Source of the DNA: Halomonas icarae
GTDB taxonomy: Bacteria; Pseudomonadota; Gammaproteobacteria; Pseudomonadales; Halomonadaceae
Direction: 5' to 3'
Assembly: GCF_009901955.1 (NCBI RefSeq)
Contig: NZ_WUTS01000001.1
Span: forward strand, 62,001-126,000
DNA length: 64,000 nt
A program made the position numbers and the translations under genes. The notes beneath the pieces are model-generated. The model saw only the letters and a list, made by a program, of their open reading frames with translations, ran no database searches and had not been told where the DNA came from. Shown one piece after another: positions 52,247 to 60,950 of this stretch. Each line of letters starts with the position of its first letter. Positions within the stretch are counted from its first letter, which is position 1.

Positions 52247-54265
52247 TCAGGTATCCGCTGGCTCGGCTGGCGTGAAACGAAAGCATAGCAGGGTGACGTC
52301 GTCGCGCTGAGAATGCTGGCCTCGATAGGCATCGAGCTCCGCCTCGTAGCGGGCGATCTGCTGATCAAGGGGGGTGGCGGCATGGCGCTTGAGCATCTTC
52401 TCGAAGCGCGCATTGCCAAAGCCGAAGCCGTGCTCCCCTCCCGCCTGGTCGAGGAAACCATCGGAGCAGAGGGAGTAGGTCCAGTGATCATGCAGCGGGA
52501 GAACGCGGTTTTCGTAGGTCATGGCGCGCCTCTGGCCCAGGGCGCGGCGGCCGCCGGAGTAGATCGCCAGCTCCTCACCGTCGCTGGCATAGAGCGACAG
52601 CTTGGCGCCGGCGAACGTCAGTTGGCCAGCGCCGTGCTCGATCCAGACCAGGCCAATATCCATATTGGTGGCGATGGAGGCGGGCAGGCTCTCGTGATGC
52701 AGCGTCTCGCGACTCTGGCGGTGGGTCTCGTTGAGGATACCCGCCGGGTCGTCGGCCCCCACCTTGCGGATGGCGTGGTCGATGATCGCTCGAGCCAGCA
52801 TGGTCATCAGTGCCCCTGGCACACCATGCCCGGCGCAGTCGACCACCCCCATCAGATAGCCGCTATCGGTGGCATGAAAGATGTAGAAGTCACCGCCGAC
52901 CTGGTCTCGCGGGCGCCACAGCACGGCATGCTGGTCGGCAAGGTGGCGCGCCATCTGGCGGTCGGGAAGGATGGCGCGCTGGATAATGCTGGCATACTCC
53001 AGTGAGGCGTCAATCTGACGCCGTGCCGCGATCATCTGCGCGTTGCTGGACTCCAGGGCCTGGGTTCGCTGGCGAACCTTCTCCTCCAGCTCCTGGGTAT
53101 GATGCTCAATCTGAGCCGCCATATGCGAGAAGGCGCGCGACAACTCGCCGATCTCATCGCTGCGCTCGACGGGAAGTCGGCTGCCGTAGTCGCCGTCGGC
53201 GATCGCCTGGGCCGAATGCTGGAGTCGGCGCAAGGGGGCGAGAACCAGGCGTTCGATACCATAGGTGAATCCCGCCAGCAGGATCAGGAACACCAGCAAC
53301 AGGGAACTTGCCAGGGGCAGGAGCCAGCGACTGTCGATAAGCGGGGCGCTCTTCAGGTCCAGGGCCGTCACCAGCAGCCACTGTAGCTCGGGGATGTAGC
53401 CCACCGAGAGTAATCGCGGCTCGCCCTTCAGCTCGGCGTCCAGGACTTGCACCTCGCCGGGGCGTAGACGGGCCTCACGCATGGCCGACTCCAGTCGCTC
53501 GCGCTGCGCGTCGCTGCCAAGCAGCGCCTGTAGGTGGGGGGCATCGTCGCTGAGCTCGGTTAAGGCACCAGAGCTCAACGCCAGCTGGTTGCGGTCGGGG
53601 TGGGCCTGAATGGCGCCTCGGGCGTCGATGATAAGCGGCGTCAGGCCCTGGGCGCTGCTGCGCATGAAGTCGTTGAGGAAGCGGCTCAGGTCGAGGCCGC
53701 CGCCGGCCAGACCCAGCGGCCGGTCGCCGTCCATGATCTTGACGTTCAACCAGACCTTGGCCAGCCCCAGCTTGGCGTCGAGATTGACGTTGATGTTGTA
53801 AGTGTTGCTGCCAGCCATGGTCGCGAAGTACCAGGCGTTGTCGGGGTCATCGGGGTCGATTCGGTAGCGGGGCAGGTGACTCTCGCTCGAGACATCGTCG
53901 TTGAAGTAATAGTTGCCGGTGCCGTGATTGACGATGAAGTAGGCCTCGCCGCTGAACTGGCTGCGAAAGCCCTCGGCCTCACGGAAGAAGCGGTCACGCC
54001 GGGTGGCATCATCCGGTGCGGCCAGCCACTCTCGGGTTACCACCGAATCGGCGAATCGCCGCGACAGGGCGAGCTCTCGGGAAACTGGCGCGAGAATTCG
54101 CTGCATGTGCAGAAGGGTGTACTGCTCGGCGTAGCGCGTGGCGAAGTGGTGGCGGGCACTGTCGAGTGCTTGCCAGCCAATCAGAAGGGCTGGAATCAGG
54201 GCCAGTAGACAGGCCAGCAACAGGCTCAGTGTGGACTGCCCGCGCAGTCCCCAGCGATAGGCCAT
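52247..54265 (-). CDS. siaA: SiaA-like membrane PP2C phosphatase with sensor and HAMP domain
   Basis: This 672-residue inner-membrane protein has TM1 (about 12-32), a periplasmic dCache-like sensor (about 35-310) and TM2 (about 318-340). A HAMP domain (LVLAPLRRLQHSAQAIADGDYG), a coiled coil (about 395-430) and a SpoIIE-type PP2C domain follow, with metal-binding Asp residues in RDQVGGDFY, GVVDCAGHGVPGALM and SDGFLDQ. It would dephosphorylate SiaC in response to an extracellular signal and so turn on SiaD. It is the first gene of siaABCD. Confidence 0.9.
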   Translation of the reverse strand: MAYRWGLRGQSTLSLLLACLLALIPALLIGWQALDSARHHFATRYAEQYTLLHMQRILAPVSRELALSRRFADSVVTREWLAAPDDATRRDRFFREAEGFRSQFSGEAYFIVNHGTGNYYFNDDVSSESHLPRYRIDPDDPDNAWYFATMAGSNTYNINVNLDAKLGLAKVWLNVKIMDGDRPLGLAGGGLDLSRFLNDFMRSSAQGLTPLIIDARGAIQAHPDRNQLALSSGALTELSDDAPHLQALLGSDAQRERLESAMREARLRPGEVQVLDAELKGEPRLLSVGYIPELQWLLVTALDLKSAPLIDSRWLLPLASSLLLVFLILLAGFTYGIERLVLAPLRRLQHSAQAIADGDYGSRLPVERSDEIGELSRAFSHMAAQIEHHTQELEEKVRQRTQALESSNAQMIAARRQIDASLEYASIIQRAILPDRQMARHLADQHAVLWRPRDQVGGDFYIFHATDSGYLMGVVDCAGHGVPGALMTMLARAIIDHAIRKVGADDPAGILNETHRQSRETLHHESLPASIATNMDIGLVWIEHGAGQLTFAGAKLSLYASDGEELAIYSGGRRALGQRRAMTYENRVLPLHDHWTYSLCSDGFLDQAGGEHGFGFGNARFEKMLKRHAATPLDQQIARYEAELDAYRGQHSQRDDVTLLCFRFTPAEPADT

Positions 54266-54405
54266 GGGGTTTCCCTTGCGTCGATCCCGAGGCTGCCTGG
54301 CGTGACCGGCTTATTCGGAACCCTGGTTCTTCATTGTTGGATAAACAATGCCACAATTGCCGTGGTTCGACGACCCTCGACGAGGAATCGGGAGTAGGCA
54401 GGGCG

Positions 54406-54433
54406 ATCGCCAAGCCGGATTTGGCTTGGCAAT
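54406..54433. terminator. Hairpin between rnb and siaA
   Basis: ATCGCCAAGCC and GGCTTGGCAAT form an 11-bp stem with one mismatch around a six-base loop, 31 bases after the rnb stop (minus strand). No T-run follows, so termination may be weak. Confidence 0.45.
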
Positions 54434-54464
54434 CGCCTGCGAGTTGAGGTGGGAAGAGGGGAGC

Positions 54465-56405
54465 TTATTCGGCCGGGCGCGCCACCAGCGAGCGGGTCTC
54501 CTCGCGGGCCTCGACCAGCGCCACTCGAACGTGGTCGCCGAGCTTGTAGCGCTCCTCGCTCTCGATCTGGATACGGCCTTCCTTGTCGTCGATGGCGACC
54601 TTGGTACGTTCGCTGTGCATCATCGGTGCCGGCACGAAGGCGGTGGCGCCGTTGGCCGTCAGACGCACGCGCATGCCACCGCGATTGATCTGGATGATCT
54701 CGGCGTCGAAGGTCTCCTGGGACTCGGCGGCCGGTGTCAGATAGCGCACGTAGAGCCAGTCCTTGACGTCCCGCTCGGCCATCCGGTTGAGGCGGCGCCG
54801 TTCGGTGAGCTGCTCGGTGAGCTCGAGGCTCGCCTCGGCCGGTGCTTGCTCTCCCTTGAGTACCCGCTTGATCAGGCGATGGTTGACCATGTCACCATAC
54901 TTGCGGATCGGCGAGGTCCAGGTGGCGTAGGCGGGAAGGCCCAGGCCAAAGTGCGGGCCTGGCTTGGCCGACATGCTGGTGAAGCCCTGGAAGCGGCGCA
55001 GGCGAGCGTCGAGCCAGGCGTCATCGCGGCCTTCCAGCTCACGCTTGAGCTCCCTGTAGCGGGGCAGCTCGGTAAGCGCCTCGCGTTCCACGGCAATTTC
55101 CTGGCTGGCCAGGAACTCCTGGGCGGCCTCGGCCTTGTCATCCTCGAAGGCGCGGTGCACGTTGAAGATACCGTGGCCGATATGCTCCGACAGCAGGTCG
55201 GCACAGCAGGCGTTGGCGGCGATCATCGACTCTTCGATCATGCGATTGGCGATACGCCGCTCCTCGGTCCGGATATCCAGCACATTGCCGGCACTGTCCA
55301 GATCGAAGACGAAGTCGGGACGATCCTTGAACACCAGGGCATGCTCCGCACGCCAGGCACTGCGTGCCTCGGTGAGGTCGCGCAGCGTTTTGAGCTGCTC
55401 GCCGACCGCGTCTGCCGGCGTCCACTCGCCCTGGCCCTCGAGCCAGTCGGACACCCGGTCGTAGGCCAGTCGGGCATGCGACATCGCGGTGGCGGCGAAG
55501 AAGCGGTAGTCGCCCAGGCTGCCATCGGCGTGCACGGTCAGTGTGCAGGCCAGCACGGGACGCTCCTTGTTCTCCCACAGCGAGCAGAGATCGTCGGCCA
55601 GCTGCTCAGGCAGCATGGTGACGTTCTGACCCGGCAGATAGACGGTGAAGGCGCGGGTGCGTGCCTCGAGGTCGGCGGCATGCCCCTCCTCGACGTAGGC
55701 GGTGGGATCGGCGATGGCCACGCTGAGGTCCCAGCCGCCCTCTGCACGCGGCACGATACGTAGCGCATCGTCCATGTCGCGGGTTTTCTCGCCGTCGATG
55801 GTGAAGAATGGTTCGCTGACCAGACTCACTCGCTCGAGGCCTTCGTCACGCAGCGGCCAGTTGTCTCCGGCGTCGGGGCACTCCTGTTCGAGAGCATGAC
55901 GGGCGAGGGTCACGCGCCATGGCACGGCCGGGTCGTCGGCCTTGGCCACCAGCTCGTCGATCTGGGTGAAGAAGCCGCGGTCGTCGGCCTTCAAGGGGTG
56001 GCGCACCAGACGTGCCACCACCCAGTCGGCATCGCCGATGGTGCTTTCATCGAGGCTGCGCTTGATGCGGGCCTTGAGGACATTCTTGATGGAGGGGTGA
56101 TCCGGCACCACGGCCAGCCGGCCATCTCGCTTCTGGACCCGGGCAATAAAACGGTCCAGACCCTGTTCGATCAGGGTGTCGGGCTCGACGCTCTTCTTCT
56201 CGCCCTCCTCATGAAGCACCGCTGCCACACGATCACCATGCAGTACCTGCTTCATGGCGGGTGGTGGTACGAAGTAGGAGTCGCCCTCGTCGGTTTCGAG
56301 AAAGCCGAAACCCTTCTCGGTGGCCTTGATCACACCCTCGACACGAGGGGTGGTGGAGCGAATCTGTTGCTTGAGCTGAGCAAGCAAGGCGTTGTTCTGC
56401 AGCAT
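54465..56405 (-). CDS. rnb: Exoribonuclease II
   Basis: The 646-residue 3'-5' exoribonuclease (E. coli 644) has two N-terminal cold-shock domains (EGVIKATEKGFGFLE), the RNB catalytic domain with TIDGEKTRDMDDALRI (metal-binding Asp residues), YLPGQNVTMLPEQLADDLCSL, and WTSPIRKYGDMVNHRLI, and a C-terminal S1 domain (IIQINRGGMRVRL). The ATG at 56405 gives MLQNNALLAQLKQQ, close to the E. coli start. A GTG two codons earlier is possible. It is distinct from RNase R by length and start. Confidence 0.93.
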   Translation of the reverse strand: MLQNNALLAQLKQQIRSTTPRVEGVIKATEKGFGFLETDEGDSYFVPPPAMKQVLHGDRVAAVLHEEGEKKSVEPDTLIEQGLDRFIARVQKRDGRLAVVPDHPSIKNVLKARIKRSLDESTIGDADWVVARLVRHPLKADDRGFFTQIDELVAKADDPAVPWRVTLARHALEQECPDAGDNWPLRDEGLERVSLVSEPFFTIDGEKTRDMDDALRIVPRAEGGWDLSVAIADPTAYVEEGHAADLEARTRAFTVYLPGQNVTMLPEQLADDLCSLWENKERPVLACTLTVHADGSLGDYRFFAATAMSHARLAYDRVSDWLEGQGEWTPADAVGEQLKTLRDLTEARSAWRAEHALVFKDRPDFVFDLDSAGNVLDIRTEERRIANRMIEESMIAANACCADLLSEHIGHGIFNVHRAFEDDKAEAAQEFLASQEIAVEREALTELPRYRELKRELEGRDDAWLDARLRRFQGFTSMSAKPGPHFGLGLPAYATWTSPIRKYGDMVNHRLIKRVLKGEQAPAEASLELTEQLTERRRLNRMAERDVKDWLYVRYLTPAAESQETFDAEIIQINRGGMRVRLTANGATAFVPAPMMHSERTKVAIDDKEGRIQIESEERYKLGDHVRVALVEAREETRSLVARPAE

Positions 56406-56531
56406 GATCACGAACGTGTGGCGGGGGTAGGCTGGCCACTATACGGATTCCCGCTCGTCGCGCCAAACACGTCGCGAGGGCGCGCCATGAATCAGTGGCT
56501 TGGCGCACTTCACGGGTGCCGGTAACGCAGA

Positions 56532-56551
56532 ACGGCGCCTGCTGGCGCCGT
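56532..56551. terminator. Hairpin between usp and rnb
   Basis: ACGGCGCC-TGCT-GGCGCCGT is a perfect 8-bp stem, 21 bases after the stop of the universal stress gene. The T-run is short. Confidence 0.5.
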
Positions 56552-56572
56552 CATCTGGCTCGTCCAGGGGGC

Positions 56573-57013
56573 TCAGCTTACCGTGATCACCGAGCACTCG
56601 GCGGCGTGAGCCACCTTGTGGGAGACGCTGCCGACCACGAAGCCCTTGAGATCGCCCAGGCCGCGGCTGCCCATGACGATGGCGTCGACGCCTCGCCTGT
56701 GTGACTCGCTGAGGATGGTCCGTGCCGGATCGCCCTGGGCGATCACTGTCTCGACGTTGGAGATTCCGGCGTCGCGGGCGGCCTGCTCGGCGCGCGCCAC
56801 GATCTTGCGACCGGCTGCCTCGAGCTCCTCTTCCGAGGCCTTGAGGTCGACGGCGCCGATGCCCCACACCAGCAGTGTATCGTGGGCGAGCTTTTCGGGG
56901 ATATGCAGCAGGGTCAGCCTGGTCTCACTCTGCTGTGCCAGCTGGCAGGCCACGGCGAGCGCCTGCTGGGCGTGCTTGGAGCCATCGACGGGAACCAGAA
57001 TGGAGGTATACAC
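56573..57013 (-). CDS. Universal stress protein (UspA family)
   Basis: The 146-residue single-domain Usp has the start SILVPVDGSKHAQQAL and the ATP-binding motif GSRGLGDLKGFVVGSVSHKVAHAA (G-2x-G-9x-G-S type). It is probably a dimeric ATP-binding protein induced by stress. The exact role is unknown. It stands alone between ycjF and rnb on the same strand. Confidence 0.9.
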   Translation of the reverse strand: MYTSILVPVDGSKHAQQALAVACQLAQQSETRLTLLHIPEKLAHDTLLVWGIGAVDLKASEEELEAAGRKIVARAEQAARDAGISNVETVIAQGDPARTILSESHRRGVDAIVMGSRGLGDLKGFVVGSVSHKVAHAAECSVITVS

Positions 57014-57096
57014 GGTGAGACTCCTTATCGGTTGGGGCTTAACTCGAGCCTAGCCGCTTTCCCAGCACGGGTCATGTCCCATGGCGCTCGGCGGAC

Positions 57097-58155
57097 TCAA
57101 CCTTGACCTGCATCAGGTCCGCCACGCTCTCCCTCCGCCTCGAGGCGACGCAGCTGCTGCCATAGCTCCCGGCGCAGATCCGCCAGTCGCGGGGCCTGCT
57201 CCTCCTCGAAGGGCAACGGGCGAGTCAGACGCTGGGTGCGCAGCCCCAGCCGCGCACTGGTCAGGCCGATGCCGAGCCCCTGGGCGGCCCGTGTGGAGAG
57301 GCGCCCGGCCAGGTTCATCGAGAGCATCTCCATGCCGGCCTCACCGGCCATCTCGGTGGCGCCGGCGAAGGCCATCTGGCGCAGCACGTCCCGCAGCAGG
57401 CGCAGGCGGGCGGCATAGCCCAGCTCCAGGCCGTAGAGGTGACACAGACGGTCGACCATCGCCAGGCTGCGCCAGGCCACCAGCGACATGTCCACCAGGG
57501 TGAGCGGGCTGACCGCCACCATGACCGCGGTCTCTCCGGACATCCGAGAGATCAGACGGCGGGCCGCCCGGTCGCGTGGGGCCAGCAGGTGATGGTCGAG
57601 CAGAGTATATAGTTCGGCCGCGCCGTGATGGGGTTGTCGCGCGGTCAGGAAGGCCTGCCAGTGCGGATGGTCGGTATCCAGGTCAAGGGAGCGGCGCAGG
57701 GCATCGGCGGTGGCGTCGGCCTCGCCGCGGGTGGCCGTGGAGAGACCTCCCAGACGCTTGCGTAGCCGGTCATGGCGGCGCAATCGGCGCAACCGCCAGA
57801 GTTCGCGGCCGAGGGCGCTTGCGCCGAGGGCCAGGGCGATCAGCAACAGCAGGCTCCAGGCGCCGGCCAGCCAGTCGCCGCCAAGACCAGCAACATACAG
57901 GGTGGTGCCGGCCTCGATGGCCCCCAGCCCCAGGGTGCCGACAAGCAGCACCAGCAGTCCCCAGCGGCGCTTGCGGGGGCGCCCCAGGCTGGCCTCTATC
58001 GCCACTGCGGCTGGCTCATGGCTCGGAGCCAGTGCCTGGCTCGGCTGGTCGTGGGCATAGGCCTCGGGTGGGCGCGGATCCCTTGGTGCGGGGGAGGGGG
58101 GCGGCTCCTCCAGGGAGAAACGCCGTCCGGGGCGGGGGTCGTGGGGCGTGCTCAC
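57097..58155 (-). CDS. ycjF: YcjF-family inner-membrane protein
   Basis: The 352-residue protein has a Pro/Arg-rich N-terminal cytoplasmic part, two membrane helices (about 75-125) and a C-terminal DUF697-type domain (SPLTLVDMSLVAWRSLAMV, LRDVLRQMAFAGATE, RAAQGLGIGLTSARLGL). The GTG start overlaps the ycjX stop by four bases. In E. coli ycjX-ycjF are phage-shock-linked genes, and here no psp genes are seen nearby. The function is unknown. Confidence 0.85.
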   Translation of the reverse strand: MSTPHDPRPGRRFSLEEPPPSPAPRDPRPPEAYAHDQPSQALAPSHEPAAVAIEASLGRPRKRRWGLLVLLVGTLGLGAIEAGTTLYVAGLGGDWLAGAWSLLLLIALALGASALGRELWRLRRLRRHDRLRKRLGGLSTATRGEADATADALRRSLDLDTDHPHWQAFLTARQPHHGAAELYTLLDHHLLAPRDRAARRLISRMSGETAVMVAVSPLTLVDMSLVAWRSLAMVDRLCHLYGLELGYAARLRLLRDVLRQMAFAGATEMAGEAGMEMLSMNLAGRLSTRAAQGLGIGLTSARLGLRTQRLTRPLPFEEEQAPRLADLRRELWQQLRRLEAEGERGGPDAGQG

Positions 58156-59543
58156 GTCAGCTTGTCTCCGATCAGCCAGTCGAGGGCGGCATCCATGCGG
58201 ATATGGGGCAGGGCGCCATCTTCCATGGGCAGCGGGCGGAAGGCCGGAAAGTCGAAGCCCTGACGTGTCCAGAAGGCGTCGTCGGGGAGTCGCTCCGGCA
58301 CCTCGCCGGGATAGATCAGCAGCGGCTCGCCATCCAGTCCGGTGCCACGCAGTGCCGGGGTGCGCCGCCCCTGGCTCTCGACCTCGCGTGACTCGCTGGC
58401 GCGGATCGCCGCCAGTGACAGGGCGCGTACGGGGACATCGGCATAGCGCAGGTCCTTGAGGGGCTCGGCCAGCAGGGCCTCGAGCAGTGCCACCAGGCGA
58501 GGGTGCTGTTCGGGCGTCACATGATCGGCCTTGGTGGCGGCGATGGCCAGGCGATCGATACGCGGGGCGAATAGCCGCGAGAGCAGGCTGCGCTGGCCGT
58601 AATCGAAACTCTGCATCAGGTTGGCAAGTGCCCGGGAAAGGTCCTGAAAACGCTCGGGACCCGCATTCAGCGCTCCCAGCAGATCGACCAGCACGATCTG
58701 ACGATCGAAACGCCGGAAATGGTCGCGATAGAAGGGGCGCACCACATGTTGCTGGTAGTAACGAAAGCGCCGCGCCAGGGTAGCGTAGTTGCTCGACTCG
58801 GATAGGCTGGCCAGGACAGAGGGGGCCGTGTCGCAAACCCCGGGCAGCGGGAAGAACTGCAGGACCGGCGCGCCAGACAGGTCCCCGGGAAGCAGGAAGC
58901 GACCGGGCTGCAGATCGGCGAAGCCCGCCTCCCGGGCGCTGCGAAGCCCGGCGGCGAAGTGCTCACTGATCTCGGCCAGCTGCGCCTCGTCGGCCTCGGC
59001 GGCGAGGTCGAGCCTGGCCACCGCGGCCTGCCAGTCGGCGAAGTGGGCCGCGCGCTGGCTGCCTTCCAGGGTATGTTGTCGCGCACACCACTCCGGATAG
59101 TCCAGGCCCAGCAGCGGCAGGTCGAGCAGCCATTCTCCCGGATAGTCGAAGAGGTCCAGAGTCAGCTGGCGTGAGTCGCCCCCCAGCAGGCCGGGGCGTG
59201 CCGGACGGTAGCGGATGGTCAGGCGCAGTTCGCTGATGCCGCGGGTCGGTTCCGGCCAGCGCGGTGCGGTCGCCGAGAGTGCTGCCATGGCCTGGTCGTA
59301 AGGGAAGCGTGGCACCCCCAGGTCCTGCTGGCTGATACGTCGGGCACCCAGCAGGCGGCCCTCCCTGGCGGCAGGCAGCAGGTCCAGGCGCGCCTCCAGG
59401 CCGGCATGACGCAGCTGATTGACCAGGGAGGTGAGAAAGGCGGTCTTGCCGGCGCGGGAGAGGCCGGTGACCGCCAGCCGCAGCTGGCGATCGCGGCCGC
59501 GTTCCAGCAGATCCTGTAGCTCACGGGTGAAGGGCTGGCGCAT
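58152..59543 (-). CDS. ycjX: YcjX-family P-loop protein
   Basis: The 463-residue nucleotide-binding protein of the DUF463 family has Walker A GLSRAGKTAFLTS and the family stretches TIRYRPARP, LDLFDYPGEWLLDLPLL and IVLVDLLGALNAG, followed by IDRLAIAATKADHV. It resembles a stress-induced GTPase of unknown role. It is the first gene of ycjX-ycjF, 12 bases after a small membrane gene. Confidence 0.88.
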   Translation of the reverse strand: MRQPFTRELQDLLERGRDRQLRLAVTGLSRAGKTAFLTSLVNQLRHAGLEARLDLLPAAREGRLLGARRISQQDLGVPRFPYDQAMAALSATAPRWPEPTRGISELRLTIRYRPARPGLLGGDSRQLTLDLFDYPGEWLLDLPLLGLDYPEWCARQHTLEGSQRAAHFADWQAAVARLDLAAEADEAQLAEISEHFAAGLRSAREAGFADLQPGRFLLPGDLSGAPVLQFFPLPGVCDTAPSVLASLSESSNYATLARRFRYYQQHVVRPFYRDHFRRFDRQIVLVDLLGALNAGPERFQDLSRALANLMQSFDYGQRSLLSRLFAPRIDRLAIAATKADHVTPEQHPRLVALLEALLAEPLKDLRYADVPVRALSLAAIRASESREVESQGRRTPALRGTGLDGEPLLIYPGEVPERLPDDAFWTRQGFDFPAFRPLPMEDGALPHIRMDAALDWLIGDKLT

Positions 59544-59555
59544 GCGGAGGCTCCG

Positions 59556-59738
59556 TCAGCCGGCAACAAGGCCGTAGAGGGTCGGTGAGGCGGCCAGCAG
59601 AAAGCCCGCGCCGGCGATTATTCGTCCCGGCCACAGGTGGCGGCTGTAGTGGGCCAGGCTCAAGCCCCCCAGGCAGATCAGCATGCCGAGGATATTGAAC
59701 AGATAGGTGATCATCGACCAGAGCGGGTCGGGATTCAT
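59556..59738 (-). CDS. Small two-helix membrane protein (60 aa)
   Basis: The 60-residue protein MNPDPLWSMITYLF... has two hydrophobic helices (about 9-27 and 36-58), and no family is recognised. It lies 12 bases before ycjX on the same strand, so co-transcription is likely. The compact, well-formed frame makes it a plausible gene. Confidence 0.6.
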   Translation of the reverse strand: MNPDPLWSMITYLFNILGMLICLGGLSLAHYSRHLWPGRIIAGAGFLLAASPTLYGLVAG

Positions 59739-59893
59739 GCGCTGACGCTCCTCGCTTGTGGTGTCAGATCGGGGATGGTATCAGGAGAGCCATGCATGCG
59801 GCAGTGACACCCATCGTTCAAGCTCTCTGGCGGAGCCTTTCCGAATGGTATGTTGTTGATCACTGATGATTGACCAGCTATGGAAAACTCGAA

Positions 59894-60787
59894 ATGCACT
59901 CGAGAGCGTTGCGCTACTTCGACACCGTGGCCCGGTGTCGGTCGTTGCGGCAGGCGGCCTCGCGGCTACATATAGCGCCTACCGCGATCAGTCGACAGAT
60001 CGATCTGCTGGAGCATCAGCTCGGCGCGCCGCTCCTGGAGCGCGGTCCGGAGGGCATCCGGCTAACCCCGGCCGGCGAGCTGCTGGCCGAGCAGGCACGC
60101 CGTACGCTGCGGGATCTGGAGAGAGTCGAGGCACGCATTGCCGACCTGAAAGGATTGCATACCGGTCGAGTGGCGCTACTCGCTGCCGAGGGCACCGTGG
60201 CCGGGCTGCTGGTACCGGTGCTGGCCGAGCTGAATCGCGACCACCCCCGGCTGACCTTCGAGATCAGCACCGCCAGCGCCGGCGGTGTGCTCGCCGGGCT
60301 GCGCGCAGGGGATGCCGACATTGGACTGGGATTCTTCATGCCGCCGCGGGAAGATATCGAGTGCGTGGCCAGCGCCGAACTCGAACACTGCGCGGTGATG
60401 GCGCCCGCTCATCCGCTGGCTGGGCGCAAGCGTCTGACCCTGGCGGAGCTGGTTGGCGTGCCCCTGGCGCTACCCGATGAGCGGTTCGGGTTACGCCAGG
60501 CGCTGGAGCGGTCGGCCAAGGCCCGAAAGCTGAACCTGACACCGACCTTCGCTACCGCCTCGCTGGAGACTCAGAAGGCATTGGCCATGGAGGGCAGTGC
60601 TCTGCTGCTGCTGCCGGCCATGGCGGTGGCTCGTGAGTGTCGACAGGGCCTGCTGGTGGCGGTGCCGTTACTCGCGGGGGAGCTGGAGCGTGCCCGGGTC
60701 GATCTTTGCGTCTACCGTCATCGAACACCCAGCTTCGCCATGCAAGCGTGCCTGGAGCGATTGGTAACGTCGATGAATAGCGCCTAG
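59894..60787 (+). CDS. LysR-family transcriptional regulator
   Basis: The 297-residue protein has an N-terminal winged HTH (LRYFDTVARCRSLRQAASRLHIAPTAISRQIDLLE) and a periplasmic-binding-like effector domain (VALLAAEGTVAGLLVPVLAEL, DADIGLGFF). It probably controls the amidase-symporter genes 164 bases downstream on the same strand. The ATG at 59894 starts MHSRALRYFDTV, and a TTG 8 codons upstream is possible. The ligand is unknown. Confidence 0.88.
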   Translation: MHSRALRYFDTVARCRSLRQAASRLHIAPTAISRQIDLLEHQLGAPLLERGPEGIRLTPAGELLAEQARRTLRDLERVEARIADLKGLHTGRVALLAAEGTVAGLLVPVLAELNRDHPRLTFEISTASAGGVLAGLRAGDADIGLGFFMPPREDIECVASAELEHCAVMAPAHPLAGRKRLTLAELVGVPLALPDERFGLRQALERSAKARKLNLTPTFATASLETQKALAMEGSALLLLPAMAVARECRQGLLVAVPLLAGELERARVDLCVYRHRTPSFAMQACLERLVTSMNSA

Positions 60788-60950
60788 CTGCCGGCGGCCT
60801 GCGCCCGTTGCAGGTCCGCCTTCAATGCATTAGCGCCGCTTGGGTGAACACATTTTGTGGACACCCGGGCGCCAAGATTGCAATAGCGGTGGACGTTGTG
60901 GCCGGCCATGATGAGACGACAACCCGCAACTGATAAAAAAGGAGAGGGGC

